Source of the DNA: Bradyrhizobium sp. Ghvi
GTDB taxonomy: Bacteria > Pseudomonadota > Alphaproteobacteria > Rhizobiales > Xanthobacteraceae
Assembly (NCBI RefSeq): GCF_900115265.1
Contig: NZ_FOVU01000011.1
Coordinates: 62,001 to 126,000 of the forward strand
DNA length: 64,000 bases
Reading direction: 5' to 3'
In this document: positions 18,913-27,505 of the stretch, in pieces
Layout of the letters: each line of letters opens with the position of its first letter
Position numbering within the stretch: the first letter of the stretch is position 1
Made by a program: the position numbers and the translations under genes
Notes under the pieces: generated by a model
Databases searched by the model: none
What the model saw: only the letters and a program-made list of their open reading frames with translations
Told to the model about the DNA's origin: nothing

Positions 18913-19036
18913 GGCGATTCCTCCTGGATCTTGCAAGTGCTTGTCGGCCCGAACCTACCCCCGCCCGGGCACCGGGGCGGTCGAAAAGGTTGCATTTTCC
19001 GCCAAGTTTGGCGAGGATTTTCCAAGGGATTTTTCG

Positions 19037-20074
19037 ATGACCTTTCAGGCCGCAACCGCCGCACCCCGCCGCGCCATGACCCCTGCCGCCTTCGTCCGGG
19101 GCGTGGTCGCGGCCTATGCCCGCTACGGCAGGGATCCGGCCGAGGCGCTGAGCAAGGGTCAGGTCCTCCCCGACCTCGTCAAATCCAGGGATGGCCGGGT
19201 GACGGCCGCCCAGTTCGAGGCACTGGCCGGCCATGCCATGCGCGAGCTCGACGATGAGGCACTCGGCTGGTTCTCGCGCCGGCTGCCTTTCGGCACCTAT
19301 GGCATGCTATGTCGCGCCTCGATCACCGCGCCCACTCTGGAAGTTGCGCTCAAGCGCTGGTGCCGGCATCATCGTCTGCTGACCGAAGACGTGCTGTTCG
19401 AGCTGGCAGTCGGCGAGGAGACCGCGACCATCTCGATCCGCGAGCAGCGCGAGCTCGGCGAGCTCCGCGAGTTCTGCCTCGTCACCCTGCTCCGCTACGT
19501 GCTCGGCTTCTCCTGCTGGGCGATCGATTCCACGATCGCGCTGCGCGCGGCGGAATTTCCCTATGCCGAGCCGGGCCACGTCTCGGTCTACCCGACGATT
19601 TTTTGTAAGGCAGTCCGCTTCGGCGCGGACCGCGCCAGCATCTGCTTTGACAGGCACTATCTCTCGCTGCCGCTCACGCGCAGTGCGGCCGATCTGGACA
19701 GCATGCTCAAGGGCGCGCTGCGCCTGACTGTGCTGCCCTACCGGCCCTATCGCCGCGACCGGCTCCTGGTCGAGCGCGTCCGGCGCGTGCTGCGTGCGGC
19801 GCGCGGACGCAGTCTCGGCGCCGAGGATGTCGCCAGCGAGCTCGCGCTCTCCACCCGCACCATGCATCGCCGCCTGCGCGAGGAGGCGACCTCGCTGCGC
19901 GACCTCAAGGAGGAAGCCAAGCTCGAGCTCGCCAAGCTGGAGCTGATGCGCGGCCGCACCCCGATCAAGCGGATCGCGGAGATCGCGGGCTTCCGCAACG
20001 AGAAGAGCTTTTCGCGTGCTTTCCGCAGCTGGACCGGCACCAGCCCGCGCGAGTTTCGGGGACGGTACCGCTGA
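19037..20074 (+). CDS. AraC family regulator with arabinose-binding-type N-domain
   Basis: 345 aa from ATG 19037. The N-terminal two-thirds resembles the ligand domain found in OruR/ArgR-type AraC proteins (LGWFSRRLPFGTYGMLCRA near residue 75). The C-terminal domain has two helix-turn-helix units (DVASELALSTRTMHRRLREE and IAEIAGFRNEKSFSRAFRSW, ending GTSPREFRGRYR). It is divergent from the isovaleryl-CoA dehydrogenase operon with a 124-base gap, so it probably controls leucine degradation, perhaps sensing an intermediate. Confidence 0.88.
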   Translation: MTFQAATAAPRRAMTPAAFVRGVVAAYARYGRDPAEALSKGQVLPDLVKSRDGRVTAAQFEALAGHAMRELDDEALGWFSRRLPFGTYGMLCRASITAPTLEVALKRWCRHHRLLTEDVLFELAVGEETATISIREQRELGELREFCLVTLLRYVLGFSCWAIDSTIALRAAEFPYAEPGHVSVYPTIFCKAVRFGADRASICFDRHYLSLPLTRSAADLDSMLKGALRLTVLPYRPYRRDRLLVERVRRVLRAARGRSLGAEDVASELALSTRTMHRRLREEATSLRDLKEEAKLELAKLELMRGRTPIKRIAEIAGFRNEKSFSRAFRSWTGTSPREFRGRYR

Positions 20075-20137
20075 GGGCGCGCAGTCACCGCCATGATTGG
20101 CGGCCCCGAGGGGCGCACGGTAACCCTCGTGCGGATC

Positions 20138-20632
20138 CTATCCTGCCGGCGCCACAGACGCGATCTCCGGCACGGGCAGCGGCACGTCTTTCGCTACGCC
20201 CAGCACCGGAAAGCTGCGGACGTTCTTCACGTTGGGCATGGCGGCGAAATGCAGAAGCTGTTGGCGCATGCTCTCGACGCTCGGCGCCACACATTTGAGG
20301 AGGTAGTCGGTGTCGCCCGAAATGCGCCAGCACTGCTGGATCCGCGGGATTGCTGATATCGCCACCTCGAACGCTTCCAACACCGGCTGCGCCTGGCTGC
20401 CGAGCTGGATCGAGACGAACGACACCACTTCGTAGCCGAGCAGCCGCTCGTCGATGACGGCGCGCACCGCGCGGATCACGCCGCGGCTGAACAGAGATTT
20501 CAGCCGCCGCAGGCAGTTTGGCGCGGAGACGCCGACGCGTAGCGCCAGCTCGTTGTTGCGAACCCGCCCGTCCTGCTGCAGCTCCGAAAGTATCTTCAGA
20601 TCGACGCCGTCGAGCTGGTCACGCCCGGCCAT
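20138..20632 (-). CDS. Lrp/AsnC family transcriptional regulator
   Basis: 164 aa. N-terminal winged helix (LDGVDLKILSELQQDGRVRNNELALRVGVS, read in parts), then an RAM ligand/oligomerisation domain (GYEVVSFVSIQLG, CWRISGDTDYLLKC, VRSFPVLGVAKD). These regulators sense amino acids as octamers. The next gene on each side is unrelated, so the target is not evident from order. Confidence 0.9.
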   Translation of the reverse strand: MAGRDQLDGVDLKILSELQQDGRVRNNELALRVGVSAPNCLRRLKSLFSRGVIRAVRAVIDERLLGYEVVSFVSIQLGSQAQPVLEAFEVAISAIPRIQQCWRISGDTDYLLKCVAPSVESMRQQLLHFAAMPNVKNVRSFPVLGVAKDVPLPVPEIASVAPAG

Positions 20633-20730
20633 CCCCCTGCCCTCGTCATGGTCCTGTCATGCGAGGTAGCGAAGCACGCGGCGGAAGGGGTGCCAAGGGC
20701 TCTCCGGAGGGACGGTCGAAGACGAGCCCT

Positions 20731-21036
20731 TCAATGCGTCCAGGGCTCGCCGCGGCGAAAGGAGAAATTATCGGCGTAGGCAATCTGGCGCGGCAGAGAT
20801 TCCTTCGGCTCGATCACCTGGTAGGCGATGCCCTTGCGCTCGCAATAGGCGACCGCCTCGTCCTTGGTGTGGAAGCGCAGCGTGATCTGCTGCTTCATGT
20901 CGCCGGACGAGGTCCAGCCCATCAGCGGCTCGACCGCTCGCGGCTGCTCCGGCTCGTAATCGAGCTGCCATTCGCGGGTCTTGGACCGGCCGGATTGCAT
21001 CGCGTTCTTGGCGGGCTTGAAAATGCGTGCGGTCAT
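20731..21036 (-). CDS. NADH dehydrogenase subunit NDUFS4-like (ETC complex I subunit)
   Basis: 101 aa. Starts MTARIFKPAKNAMQSGRSKT, a conserved head of the alphaproteobacterial homologue of the mitochondrial 18-kDa accessory subunit, and ends with FRRGEPWTH. MGWTSSGDMKQQITLRF matches the family's core strand. It is expected to be peripheral on the complex I matrix arm. Stand-alone location away from the nuo operon is normal for this accessory subunit. Confidence 0.92.
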   Translation of the reverse strand: MTARIFKPAKNAMQSGRSKTREWQLDYEPEQPRAVEPLMGWTSSGDMKQQITLRFHTKDEAVAYCERKGIAYQVIEPKESLPRQIAYADNFSFRRGEPWTH

Positions 21037-21246
21037 TGGCGGTCCGGCCTCTTCGTCTTTTCGTTCGATTTTAGTGCGTCACGGTAGCGATTGGTGGAAA
21101 CCGTGGGCATAGTATAGAGACACCTTTCGGGAACTGATCGGTGATTCCGGCCCTCCCGGGTCCTCATCGATGGGTATAGTCATTATGCTGCACTGTGACA
21201 ATTGCGTACCCGCCTTCCGCCCGGGAATCCGAGCCGGCGGCCAAGC

Positions 21247-21276
21247 CTTGCTAACATCTGCCTTGCTAACATCTGC
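21247..21276. repeat. Perfect 15-bp tandem duplication
   Basis: CTTGCTAACATCTGC occurs twice head to tail, 43 bases before the opgC ATG. The unit is a multiple of three and so keeps an upstream frame open, but the real start is downstream. It may alter the 5' untranslated region of opgC. Confidence 0.8.
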
Positions 21277-21318
21277 CTCGCCGACACCAGATCCGTCCCC
21301 TTCGAGAGCTTCCGTCGC

Positions 21319-22497
21319 ATGGCCTTTCTGAACATCAATGCCACGCTGCCCGAAAAGGGCCGTGACCTCAGGCTCGACCTGTTCCGCGGCATCGCCAATT
21401 GGGCGATCTTCCTCGACCACATCCCTGACAACATCGTGAACTGGGTCACGACGCGCAATTACGGCTTTTCCGACGCCGCCGACCTGTTCGTCTTCATCTC
21501 CGGTTACACCGCCACGTTCGTCTATGCGCGCATGATGCTGGAGCGCGGCTTCATCGTCGGCGCCACGCGCCTCACCAAGCGGGTCTGGCAGCTCTATGTC
21601 GCCCACATCATCCTGTTCGTGATCTACATCGCCTCGATCAGCTATCTGGCGCTGCGCTTCGGCGATTCCGAGATGATCAACGAGTTCAACGTCGCCGGCC
21701 TCGTCGACAACGCCACCGAGACGCTGCGCCAGGGCCTGTTTTTGCGTTTCAAGCCGCTCAATCTCGACGTGCTGCCGCTCTACATCGTGCTGATGGGCCT
21801 GTTTCCGCCCGTGCTCTGGTTCATGCTGCGCAAGCCCGATTTGACGATGGTGCTATCCATCATCCTGTGGCTGACTGCGCGTCATTTCAGTCTGAACCTG
21901 AACGCCTACCCGGCCGGCCAGTGGTACTTCAATCCATATTGCTGGCAGGTGCTGTTCGTGTTCGGCGCCTGGTGCGCGATGGGCGGCGCTCGCCGCTCGA
22001 TGACGCTGATCAACTCGCCGATCACGCTGTGGGTCTGCCTCGGCTATCTCCTGTTCGCGCTGGTCATGACCATGGCCGGCCGCTTCCCCACCCTCGGCGG
22101 CATGTTCCCGGAATGGCTGTTCTCGACGTTCAATCCGAATGACAAGACCAACCTCGCCCCCTACCGCTTCATCCATTTCGTCGTGATCGTGATCATGGTG
22201 ATCCGCTTCGTGCCGAAGGACTGGCCAGGCCTGGAATGGAAGATCTTCGATCCCGTGATCGTCTGCGGCCAGCAGTCGCTCGCCGTGTTCTGCGTCGGCG
22301 TGTTCCTGTCGTTCGTCGGCCATTTCGAGCTGTCGATGAGCTCGGGCTCGTTGTTCGCGCAACTCTTCGTCTCCATCGCGGGCATCGCGATCATGACGAC
22401 GGTCGCCTACTACATCTCCTGGTCGAAGCGGCAGGACAAACCGCTGAAGCCGCCACCGGCGAAGCCCGCGGCCAGTCCGGCAGCCAAAGCCGCCTGA
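21319..22497 (+). CDS. opgC: OpgC-family membrane acyltransferase
   Basis: 392 aa from ATG 21319 (begins MAFLNINATLPEKGRDLRLD). About ten transmembrane helices; the N-terminal signature RLDLFRGIANWAIFLDHIPDN and the following GFSDAADLFVFISGYT are characteristic of OpgC, which succinylates osmoregulated periplasmic glucans (cyclic beta-glucans in bradyrhizobia). The tail is Pro/Ala/Lys-rich and cytoplasmic. It is monocistronic; an imperfect inverted repeat follows the stop. Confidence 0.9.
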   Translation: MAFLNINATLPEKGRDLRLDLFRGIANWAIFLDHIPDNIVNWVTTRNYGFSDAADLFVFISGYTATFVYARMMLERGFIVGATRLTKRVWQLYVAHIILFVIYIASISYLALRFGDSEMINEFNVAGLVDNATETLRQGLFLRFKPLNLDVLPLYIVLMGLFPPVLWFMLRKPDLTMVLSIILWLTARHFSLNLNAYPAGQWYFNPYCWQVLFVFGAWCAMGGARRSMTLINSPITLWVCLGYLLFALVMTMAGRFPTLGGMFPEWLFSTFNPNDKTNLAPYRFIHFVVIVIMVIRFVPKDWPGLEWKIFDPVIVCGQQSLAVFCVGVFLSFVGHFELSMSSGSLFAQLFVSIAGIAIMTTVAYYISWSKRQDKPLKPPPAKPAASPAAKAA

Positions 22498-22559
22498 GAC
22501 GCCCGCTTTTTCAAGCGAGCGTCGAACTGCCATTGCAACGTGCTTTGTCCGGGATCGGC

Positions 22560-22573
22560 TTGACGTGGGTCAA
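22560..22573 (+). promoter_or_regulatory. FixK/FNR-type box upstream of 22661
   Basis: TTGACGTGGGTCAA fits TTG(A/C)-N6-(T/G)CAA, the consensus for FixK2 of Bradyrhizobium. A -10-like TAATGT lies at 22596-22601. A start near 22608 would place the box centre at about -41.5, the class II activator position, leaving a 53-base leader before ATG 22661. Confidence 0.6.
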
Positions 22574-22660
22574 CCGGGGGCGACGCCTCCGGGCCTAATG
22601 TCGCTGGGACACACGCCGCCGCAATGTCGGCGGCCTTCCTCTCGGACAAGGCCCAAGCAC

Positions 22661-23086
22661 ATGCCCTCTCATTTTCACGCCGTCGTGTGGATCGACCATT
22701 CGCAGGCCCGCATCTTCCATCTCGGCCTGAGCGGCTCCGACGAAGTCACGTTGCACCCGCAGCTGGCGACGCGGCACCTTCATCACAAGGCCAACGCCAT
22801 CGGCAGCGGTCATGCCGCGCCCGACAAGGCTTTCTATACCGAAGTGACCAAGGCCATCACCGATGCCGGCGAGATCCTCATCATCGGTCCGGCAAGCGCG
22901 AAGACGGAGCTCGCCAGCCACATCCGCGCCCATGCGCCCGATGTCGCCAAGCGGATTGCCGCAGTGGAAGCGGCCGATCATCCCTCGGACAACGAGATCG
23001 TCGCCTACGCAAAACGTCATTTCAAATTGCCGCTGCCACGCATTCAGGCGCCGGGAGCGACCGCAGGCGAGCGACACACTGGTTAA
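22661..23086 (+). CDS. Conserved protein, eRF1/pelota-like ('translational machinery') family
   Basis: 141 aa from ATG 22661. It begins MPSHFHAVVWIDHSQARIFHL, a strand-rich start typical of short rhizobial proteins annotated as translational machinery or host-attachment-like. It continues with YTEVTKAITDAGEILIIGPASAKTEL, like the eRF1 domain-3/Rtt109-type fold, and ends YAKRHFKLP. The molecular role is unproven. A FixK-type box and a well-spaced -10 precede it, suggesting induction at low oxygen. Confidence 0.75.
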   Translation: MPSHFHAVVWIDHSQARIFHLGLSGSDEVTLHPQLATRHLHHKANAIGSGHAAPDKAFYTEVTKAITDAGEILIIGPASAKTELASHIRAHAPDVAKRIAAVEAADHPSDNEIVAYAKRHFKLPLPRIQAPGATAGERHTG

Positions 23087-23102
23087 TGGCGGAGCCTCCA
23101 GC

Positions 23103-23297
23103 TCAGGCCGCCGCCTCGCCGTCATATTCGGTGAATTTCTTGTAGATCCAGTTACGGCCGTCGTGGCGTCGCCAGACCTTGCCGTAAACGAGCTGCCCGT
23201 TGATCGAGCGGCGCGGCACGATGACCGTCCAGAGGTGCCAGATCTCGGTCCAATTCGACCGCTGGCGGACAGTCTTCGAGGTGAGATCGAAAGTCAT
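23103..23297 (-). CDS. Small hypothetical protein
   Basis: 64 aa from ATG 23297; longer in-frame versions to 23372 have no supporting site. It is rich in Trp and Arg (WTEIWHLWTVIVPRRS; GKVWRRHDGRNWIYKKF) and looks like a small beta-barrel or nucleic-acid-binding fold, but I do not recognise it. It converges with the gene ending at 23086. Confidence 0.65.
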   Translation of the reverse strand: MTFDLTSKTVRQRSNWTEIWHLWTVIVPRRSINGQLVYGKVWRRHDGRNWIYKKFTEYDGEAAA

Positions 23298-23605
23298 GAC
23301 GGACAACTCGCGCGAAACTAAAAGCCGCGACGAACGTGATCTCGTCTGAGCCACAGATTGGCGTCGTCGCATGCCGGGACCGCTTGGATAGCAGCCATCA
23401 AAACGGCCGCAACGACAGCCCGCGTTTAACCTAACCGATCAACCTTACCCGCCGACCTGCAGCCGCCTTGCCGGTTGAAAGGCTTGCCCAGTTTTCCTAA
23501 GATATTCGTGCAATTTGAGAACGGGCATGCCGCTTGCGAAGAGCTTGCCTGGTGATTTTGAACTCGGCCTGCATTTTGAGAAGCTCATCGCGCTGGTTGA
23601 CGATC

Positions 23606-23761
23606 ATGAATTTCCAATGTGCCTATTTGCGTCTGGTGATGATTTCGCCGCCCCCGGCACCTATTGCCAAGCCAATCCACGACAGGCCGAAGGCTGCCAA
23701 CGACGATTATCCGGTCTGGCCGCTGATCCCGTTTCCGGCGGGCTGGCACGCCTCGAACTGA
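23606..23761 (+). CDS. Possible small protein with rhizobial AANDD motif
   Basis: 51 aa from ATG 23606. The second half (PKAANDDYPVWPLIPFPAGWHASN, read in parts) looks like the Lys-Ala-Ala-Asn-Asp-Asp tail motif seen in short proteins of bradyrhizobia. An overlapping +1 frame of 101 aa (23515-23820) looks less natural. No strong ribosome-binding site is visible. Confidence 0.4.
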   Translation: MNFQCAYLRLVMISPPPAPIAKPIHDRPKAANDDYPVWPLIPFPAGWHASN

Positions 23762-24091
23762 GCCGGAAAAAGCGCAACGCCGCGCAAGCGGAGTATCATC
23801 GCTTGGCGGCGTCCGTTTAGGCATTGGGCGCTGAAATCCCCAATACTCATGTGTCTATGGCGACACCCAAAGGTTCGATGAAGATTGGTGATTCTGCGCC
23901 TGACCGGCTTAGATTCTCGTGAAAATCGAGGCAAGTCTGGCCGCGGCGGCTCCCCGACACCTCCGCATGACGGACGCGCTTGGATCGACCGCAAAGCCGG
24001 TGATCGGATTGAGATCTGCTTACCTGCGATTGATCCCCGCGCTCCTCGCAACTATTATGCTGGCGTTGGGTGTGGGGTCTGAGAAGAAATC
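23762..24091. other. Intergenic, no gene seen
   Basis: 330 bases without a convincing gene on either strand; it precedes the secreted protein at 24092. Confidence 0.45.
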
Positions 24092-24517
24092 ATGAAGCTT
24101 CGCGTGTTGGCGGTGACCGCCGTGCTGGCGGTCTACGCGCCGTTTGCGTTCTATTTTGCGAGACAGCCCGTCGTGGAGGATGAGGGGCTGCTGAAGCGCC
24201 CGTTCGCGCATCAGGGGCTCCATTCCTGGCTCGCGCGCCCGCTGGTTCCGGGCTTGCTGGCGGACAGTCAGGACGCGCCTCGTGCGGCGACCCTTGTCGT
24301 CCTAGAGGATGGACATCCCCTCGGGCCCGGCCACACCGAGTTCGCCGAGATCACATACAACGGCTCTGGCCGTTATCGCTACTGGAGCGACCCGCAGGAG
24401 GGGCGAATCCTGGTGTTCTCGACCTCGGACAATTCCGACCCCAACACCAACGGACGCACCTACCGCTTCGCCCATTTCGGTGCGCATGAGCCTTACGCGG
24501 ACGCGCGCCGGCGCTGA
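24092..24517 (+). CDS. Membrane-anchored or exported hypothetical protein
   Basis: 141 aa. An N-terminal hydrophobic signal/anchor (LRVLAVTAVLAVYAPFAFYFA) precedes a soluble domain rich in Gly, Asp and aromatic residues (ITYNGSGRYRYWSDPQEGRILVF read in parts; SDPNTNGRTYRFAHFG). The fold looks like a beta-sandwich. Not recognised; periplasmic location inferred. Confidence 0.65.
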   Translation: MKLRVLAVTAVLAVYAPFAFYFARQPVVEDEGLLKRPFAHQGLHSWLARPLVPGLLADSQDAPRAATLVVLEDGHPLGPGHTEFAEITYNGSGRYRYWSDPQEGRILVFSTSDNSDPNTNGRTYRFAHFGAHEPYADARRR

Positions 24518-24646
24518 ACCGGCTTTCCATCTCGCCGGCGATACCTCGGCCGGCTTCTTTGTCAGGAAAGCTCCGGATTGTCCCTGCCGGACGCGGCGCT
24601 TGCTGGCTCTCCTGGAAGCGTGTATCGACGAGGCTCGCCGGACATT

Positions 24647-24723
24647 CGGGGTATAGCGCAGCCTGGTAGCGCGGCAGTTTTGGGTACTGCAGGTCGTTGG
24701 TTCGAATCCAGCTGCCCCGACCA
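24647..24723 (+). tRNA. tRNA-Pro (anticodon TGG)
   Basis: 77 nt with encoded CCA. Acceptor CGGGGTA/TGCCCCG; anticodon stem GCAGT/ACTGC around TTTGGGT gives TGG. The T loop is GGTTCGAATCC. It lies head to head with the end of the DUF192 gene. Confidence 0.96.
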
Positions 24724-24764
24724 CGTCCAGCCGTCAGAGCGGCTAACCCGGCACCATCAGGACC

Positions 24765-25250
24765 TTATTTATTGCCGAACAGCGGGTGGCCGACCCGATC
24801 GCCGACACGGATGCCGTATTTCTGCGCTGTTCCCGCCACCACCTCCAGGACGGCCCGGGCGGGCCCCCGTGACGAGATGATCTTGGTCGAAAGCGGTTCG
24901 GTATTTTCCGCGATGCGCAGGATGCGGCCGTCGGCGCGAATGAAGATCATGTCGAGCGAAACGTAGGTGTTCTTCATCCACATCGACACTTCCTGCTCGG
25001 GATTGAAGTCGAACAGCATGCCTTTGCCGTCGGCCAATTCCTTGCGGTACATCAGCCCGGTCTGCTTCTCCTCTTCCGTGGTCGCCATCTCCACCGAGAA
25101 CACCTGCACGCCGTTCCTGGTGACGATTTCGAGCGGCTGGAAGCTTGCGGCGCGAGCAGGCGCGCACGTGACAGCCAATCCGACAAGAATGAGAACGGCG
25201 GCAAGCCAGCCCTGGGCGCGGGACCAGGCGGCCTTTCGGTTAAAGTGCAT
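24765..25250 (-). CDS. DUF192 family exported protein
   Basis: 161 aa from ATG 25250; a TTG at 25286 would add 12 residues. Signal peptide (WLAAVLILVGLAVTCAPARA), then the DUF192 core: FSVEMATTEEEKQTGLMYRKEL, MLFDFNPEQEVSMWMKNTYVSLDMIFI and a C-terminal VLEVVAGTAQKYGIRVGD (read in parts). Function is unknown; some members are periplasmic. In alphaproteobacteria DUF192, a cold-shock gene and tRNA-Pro are often neighbours, as here. Confidence 0.9.
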   Translation of the reverse strand: MHFNRKAAWSRAQGWLAAVLILVGLAVTCAPARAASFQPLEIVTRNGVQVFSVEMATTEEEKQTGLMYRKELADGKGMLFDFNPEQEVSMWMKNTYVSLDMIFIRADGRILRIAENTEPLSTKIISSRGPARAVLEVVAGTAQKYGIRVGDRVGHPLFGNK

Positions 25251-25401
25251 GGGCGGGAAACTCGGCAGGGAAATTCTGAACGACAAGGACTGGTCTAACG
25301 GCTTCGGACTGCGACATCCTTACGCGGCCACCGTCCGAAAAGCCAGAAGCGCGCGACCCTGGCCGCGCGCTTCTGCTCACGAATACGATAATTTGAAGCC
25401 G

Positions 25402-26034
25402 CTAGTGCGACTGCAGGCCAGGCGAGCCTGTCTCAGGATGAATCTCGGCCGCCATCATGCCCTTGGAGCCGGGCCCGAACCGTACCAGCACATATTGGCC
25501 CGGCCGCAGCTCGGTCATGCCGAAGCGACGCAGCGTCTCCATGTGGACGAAGATGTCGGGAGTTCCCTCGCCGCATGTCAGGAAGCCGAAGCCGCGCAGC
25601 CGATTGAACCATTTGACCTGTGCCCGCTCGAGCCCACTGGTTGCGGTGACTGTGACGTGGGTCCGCGGCGGCAGCATCTGCGCGGGATGGATCGCAGTCG
25701 ATTCGTCCATCGAGACCACGCGGAAGGCCTGATAACCCTTGGCGCGCTGGATGCACTCGACGACGATGCGGGCGCCCTCGTAGGCAGTCTGGAAGCCGTC
25801 GCGCCTAAGCACGGTAACGTGCAGGAGAACGTCGGGCCAGCCATTGTCGGGAACGATGAAGCCGTAGCCCTTTGAGGCATCAAACCATTTGATGACGCCA
25901 TGAACCTCGACGAGGTTGGCACTGCCCTCACCTAACCCGGTGAAGGGACTGAGCGCGCTATCGCGACCGGCGCCGTGCTCACCCGACGCGGGAACTCCCA
26001 GCTTCTTGGACTCAAATCCGTCCGACGACCCCAT
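25402..26034 (-). CDS. Two-domain cold-shock protein
   Basis: 210 aa from ATG 26034 (MGSSDGFESKK); ATG 26058 and GTG 26070 are alternatives. Two CSD domains: residues about 43-105 (VIKWFDASKGYGFIVPDNG) and about 136-200 (QVKWFNRLRGFGFLTCGEG then DIFVHMETL). Both carry RNP1-like KGYGF/RGFGF; the second also has RNP2-like DIFVH. Double-CSD proteins are typical of rhizobia and act as RNA chaperones. The 200-base region upstream, after sir2, may be a structured cold-shock 5' leader. Confidence 0.92.
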   Translation of the reverse strand: MGSSDGFESKKLGVPASGEHGAGRDSALSPFTGLGEGSANLVEVHGVIKWFDASKGYGFIVPDNGWPDVLLHVTVLRRDGFQTAYEGARIVVECIQRAKGYQAFRVVSMDESTAIHPAQMLPPRTHVTVTATSGLERAQVKWFNRLRGFGFLTCGEGTPDIFVHMETLRRFGMTELRPGQYVLVRFGPGSKGMMAAEIHPETGSPGLQSH

Positions 26035-26233
26035 AACCCCGGACCCCACACATGCCATGCAACCCGCCACATTGGCGGCGCTCGAATCACGCGTCTTAAG
26101 AGAATCTTCTCACTTCGACGCGACGCGAATCTTCCGACTCAAAAGATAACACTACCGGTTGCGGCGCATAGACAAAAAAGAGATTCGCCGGAACCTATGA
26201 ACAGCTTGCACAGCCGCGAATCAAACTAATGCC

Positions 26234-26995
26234 TCAATTGCCGGCGAAGGGCCCAAGCGTTTCGCCGATGTCATGGCGGATGACGAGATCGGCGATGTCG
26301 TCCTGCTCGGTGGGCTCGCGGTTGATGATCACCAAACGCGCACCGGCTTCCTTTGCCATCATCGGAAAACCCGCCGCCGGCCAAACCACGAGCGAGGAAC
26401 CGATGGCGATGAAGAGATCGCAAGCCCGTGACAACTCGGTCGCACGTTGCATTTCATCCTCGGGCATCGCCTGACCGAATGAGATCGTTGCGGTTTTGAC
26501 CGGCTCGTCGCATGCGCTGCAGTTGGGTGCGACGCCGTCCTGGTCGAACCGGCGCTTCACCCAGTCGAGCTGATAGACCTGCCCACATCCGATGCAACGC
26601 GCGTAGGTCGTGTTGCCATGAAGTTCGATCACGCGGTCGGGAGCGAAGCCCGAGGCTTGGTGGAGATTGTCGATGTTTTGGGTGATGACCGCGGGGATCT
26701 TGCCGGCGCGGTGCAGTGAAGCCAGCGCGCGATGACCGCGGCCGGGCTTCGCGGCGGCGAACACCTCCTCCATGGCAAAACGGCGGCGCCAGGATTCGTC
26801 CCGGGCGGACTGGCTGGCGACGAATTCGCCGAACTCGATCGGGCGGTTGCGCGTCCAGATTCCGCCCGGCGAGCGGAAGTCCGGGATGCCGCATTCGGTC
26901 GAGATGCCGGCGCCGGTGAACGGCACGATGATCTTGGCTCGCGCGATCATGTCGCCAAGCTGTTCGACGCCGCTCTGAAGGTCCTCTGCAATCAC
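26234..26995 (-). CDS. cobB: NAD-dependent protein deacylase, Sir2 family
   Basis: 253 aa. Sirtuin with the NAD-binding loop VPFTGAGISTECGIPDFRSP, the catalytic HG in VIELHGN after TQNIDNLHQASG, the structural zinc pairs CIGCG and CSACD, and GSSLVVWPAAGFP. Deacylates lysines using NAD. No adjacent acetyltransferase. A long leader and the cold-shock gene lie downstream, possibly in one operon. Confidence 0.92.
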   Translation of the reverse strand: MIAEDLQSGVEQLGDMIARAKIIVPFTGAGISTECGIPDFRSPGGIWTRNRPIEFGEFVASQSARDESWRRRFAMEEVFAAAKPGRGHRALASLHRAGKIPAVITQNIDNLHQASGFAPDRVIELHGNTTYARCIGCGQVYQLDWVKRRFDQDGVAPNCSACDEPVKTATISFGQAMPEDEMQRATELSRACDLFIAIGSSLVVWPAAGFPMMAKEAGARLVIINREPTEQDDIADLVIRHDIGETLGPFAGN

Positions 26996-27269
26996 GCGCC
27001 GCCTCCCCGATTCAATTTCACGCCTGCTATGCTACCAGTACAAACGACAAGATTCTTGACGCTGTTATCCACCGCCGCGCAAGCCGGTGAGCCGCGATCG
27101 GCCGGCAATTTTTTCCGGCCCTCGCTTATCACAATCCTGCAATGCCTCCTCCCCATTGACGCCCCAATCAGGAGCGCCAATGCATGTGTTGACGCGACTC
27201 AAAGTGATTGCGGCGGCAGTGCTTGAGTTCAGAAGCGCACACATACTTCCGGTGTAGTGGGGATTTGAC

Positions 27270-27434
27270 ATGACCGAAGACGAACAACGCAAAATCCGTG
27301 AACGCGAAGAGATCGCCGCCCGAGTCGCCGCCTTCCGTGCCACGCAGGAAAAATTCAAGCGCGAGCGCGAAGAGTATTTCGTCTCGACGCTCGAGAACGC
27401 CCGCAAGGTGGAACGGCCCTCGCTCTGGCCGTGA
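27270..27434 (+). CDS. Short charged coiled-coil protein
   Basis: 54 aa, begins MTEDEQRKIREREEIAARVA and ends KVERPSLWP. It is highly charged and helical, with composition unlike random sequence. Its stop lies 26 bases before a strong bidirectional terminator shared with the convergent gene. I believe similar short proteins occur in bradyrhizobia. Confidence 0.65.
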   Translation: MTEDEQRKIREREEIAARVAAFRATQEKFKREREEYFVSTLENARKVERPSLWP

Positions 27435-27460
27435 GACATCGCGCAGACATTTGTAGGCAC

Positions 27461-27493
27461 GAAAAAGCCCGGAGCATCGCTCCGGGCTTTTCG
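27461..27493. terminator. Strong bidirectional terminator
   Basis: A perfect 14-bp stem (AAAAAGCCCGGAGC with its complement) with a 3-base loop gives T5 on the plus strand and T5 on the minus strand. It separates the convergent genes ending at 27434 and 27506. Confidence 0.9.
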
Positions 27494-27505
27494 ATTCGTC
27501 AGCTG

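Noticed and set aside
23515..23820. 101-codon plus-strand ORF
   Set aside because: Overlaps the more plausible small ORF at 23606 in another frame, and has no ribosome-binding site or recognisable motif; not included as a gene.
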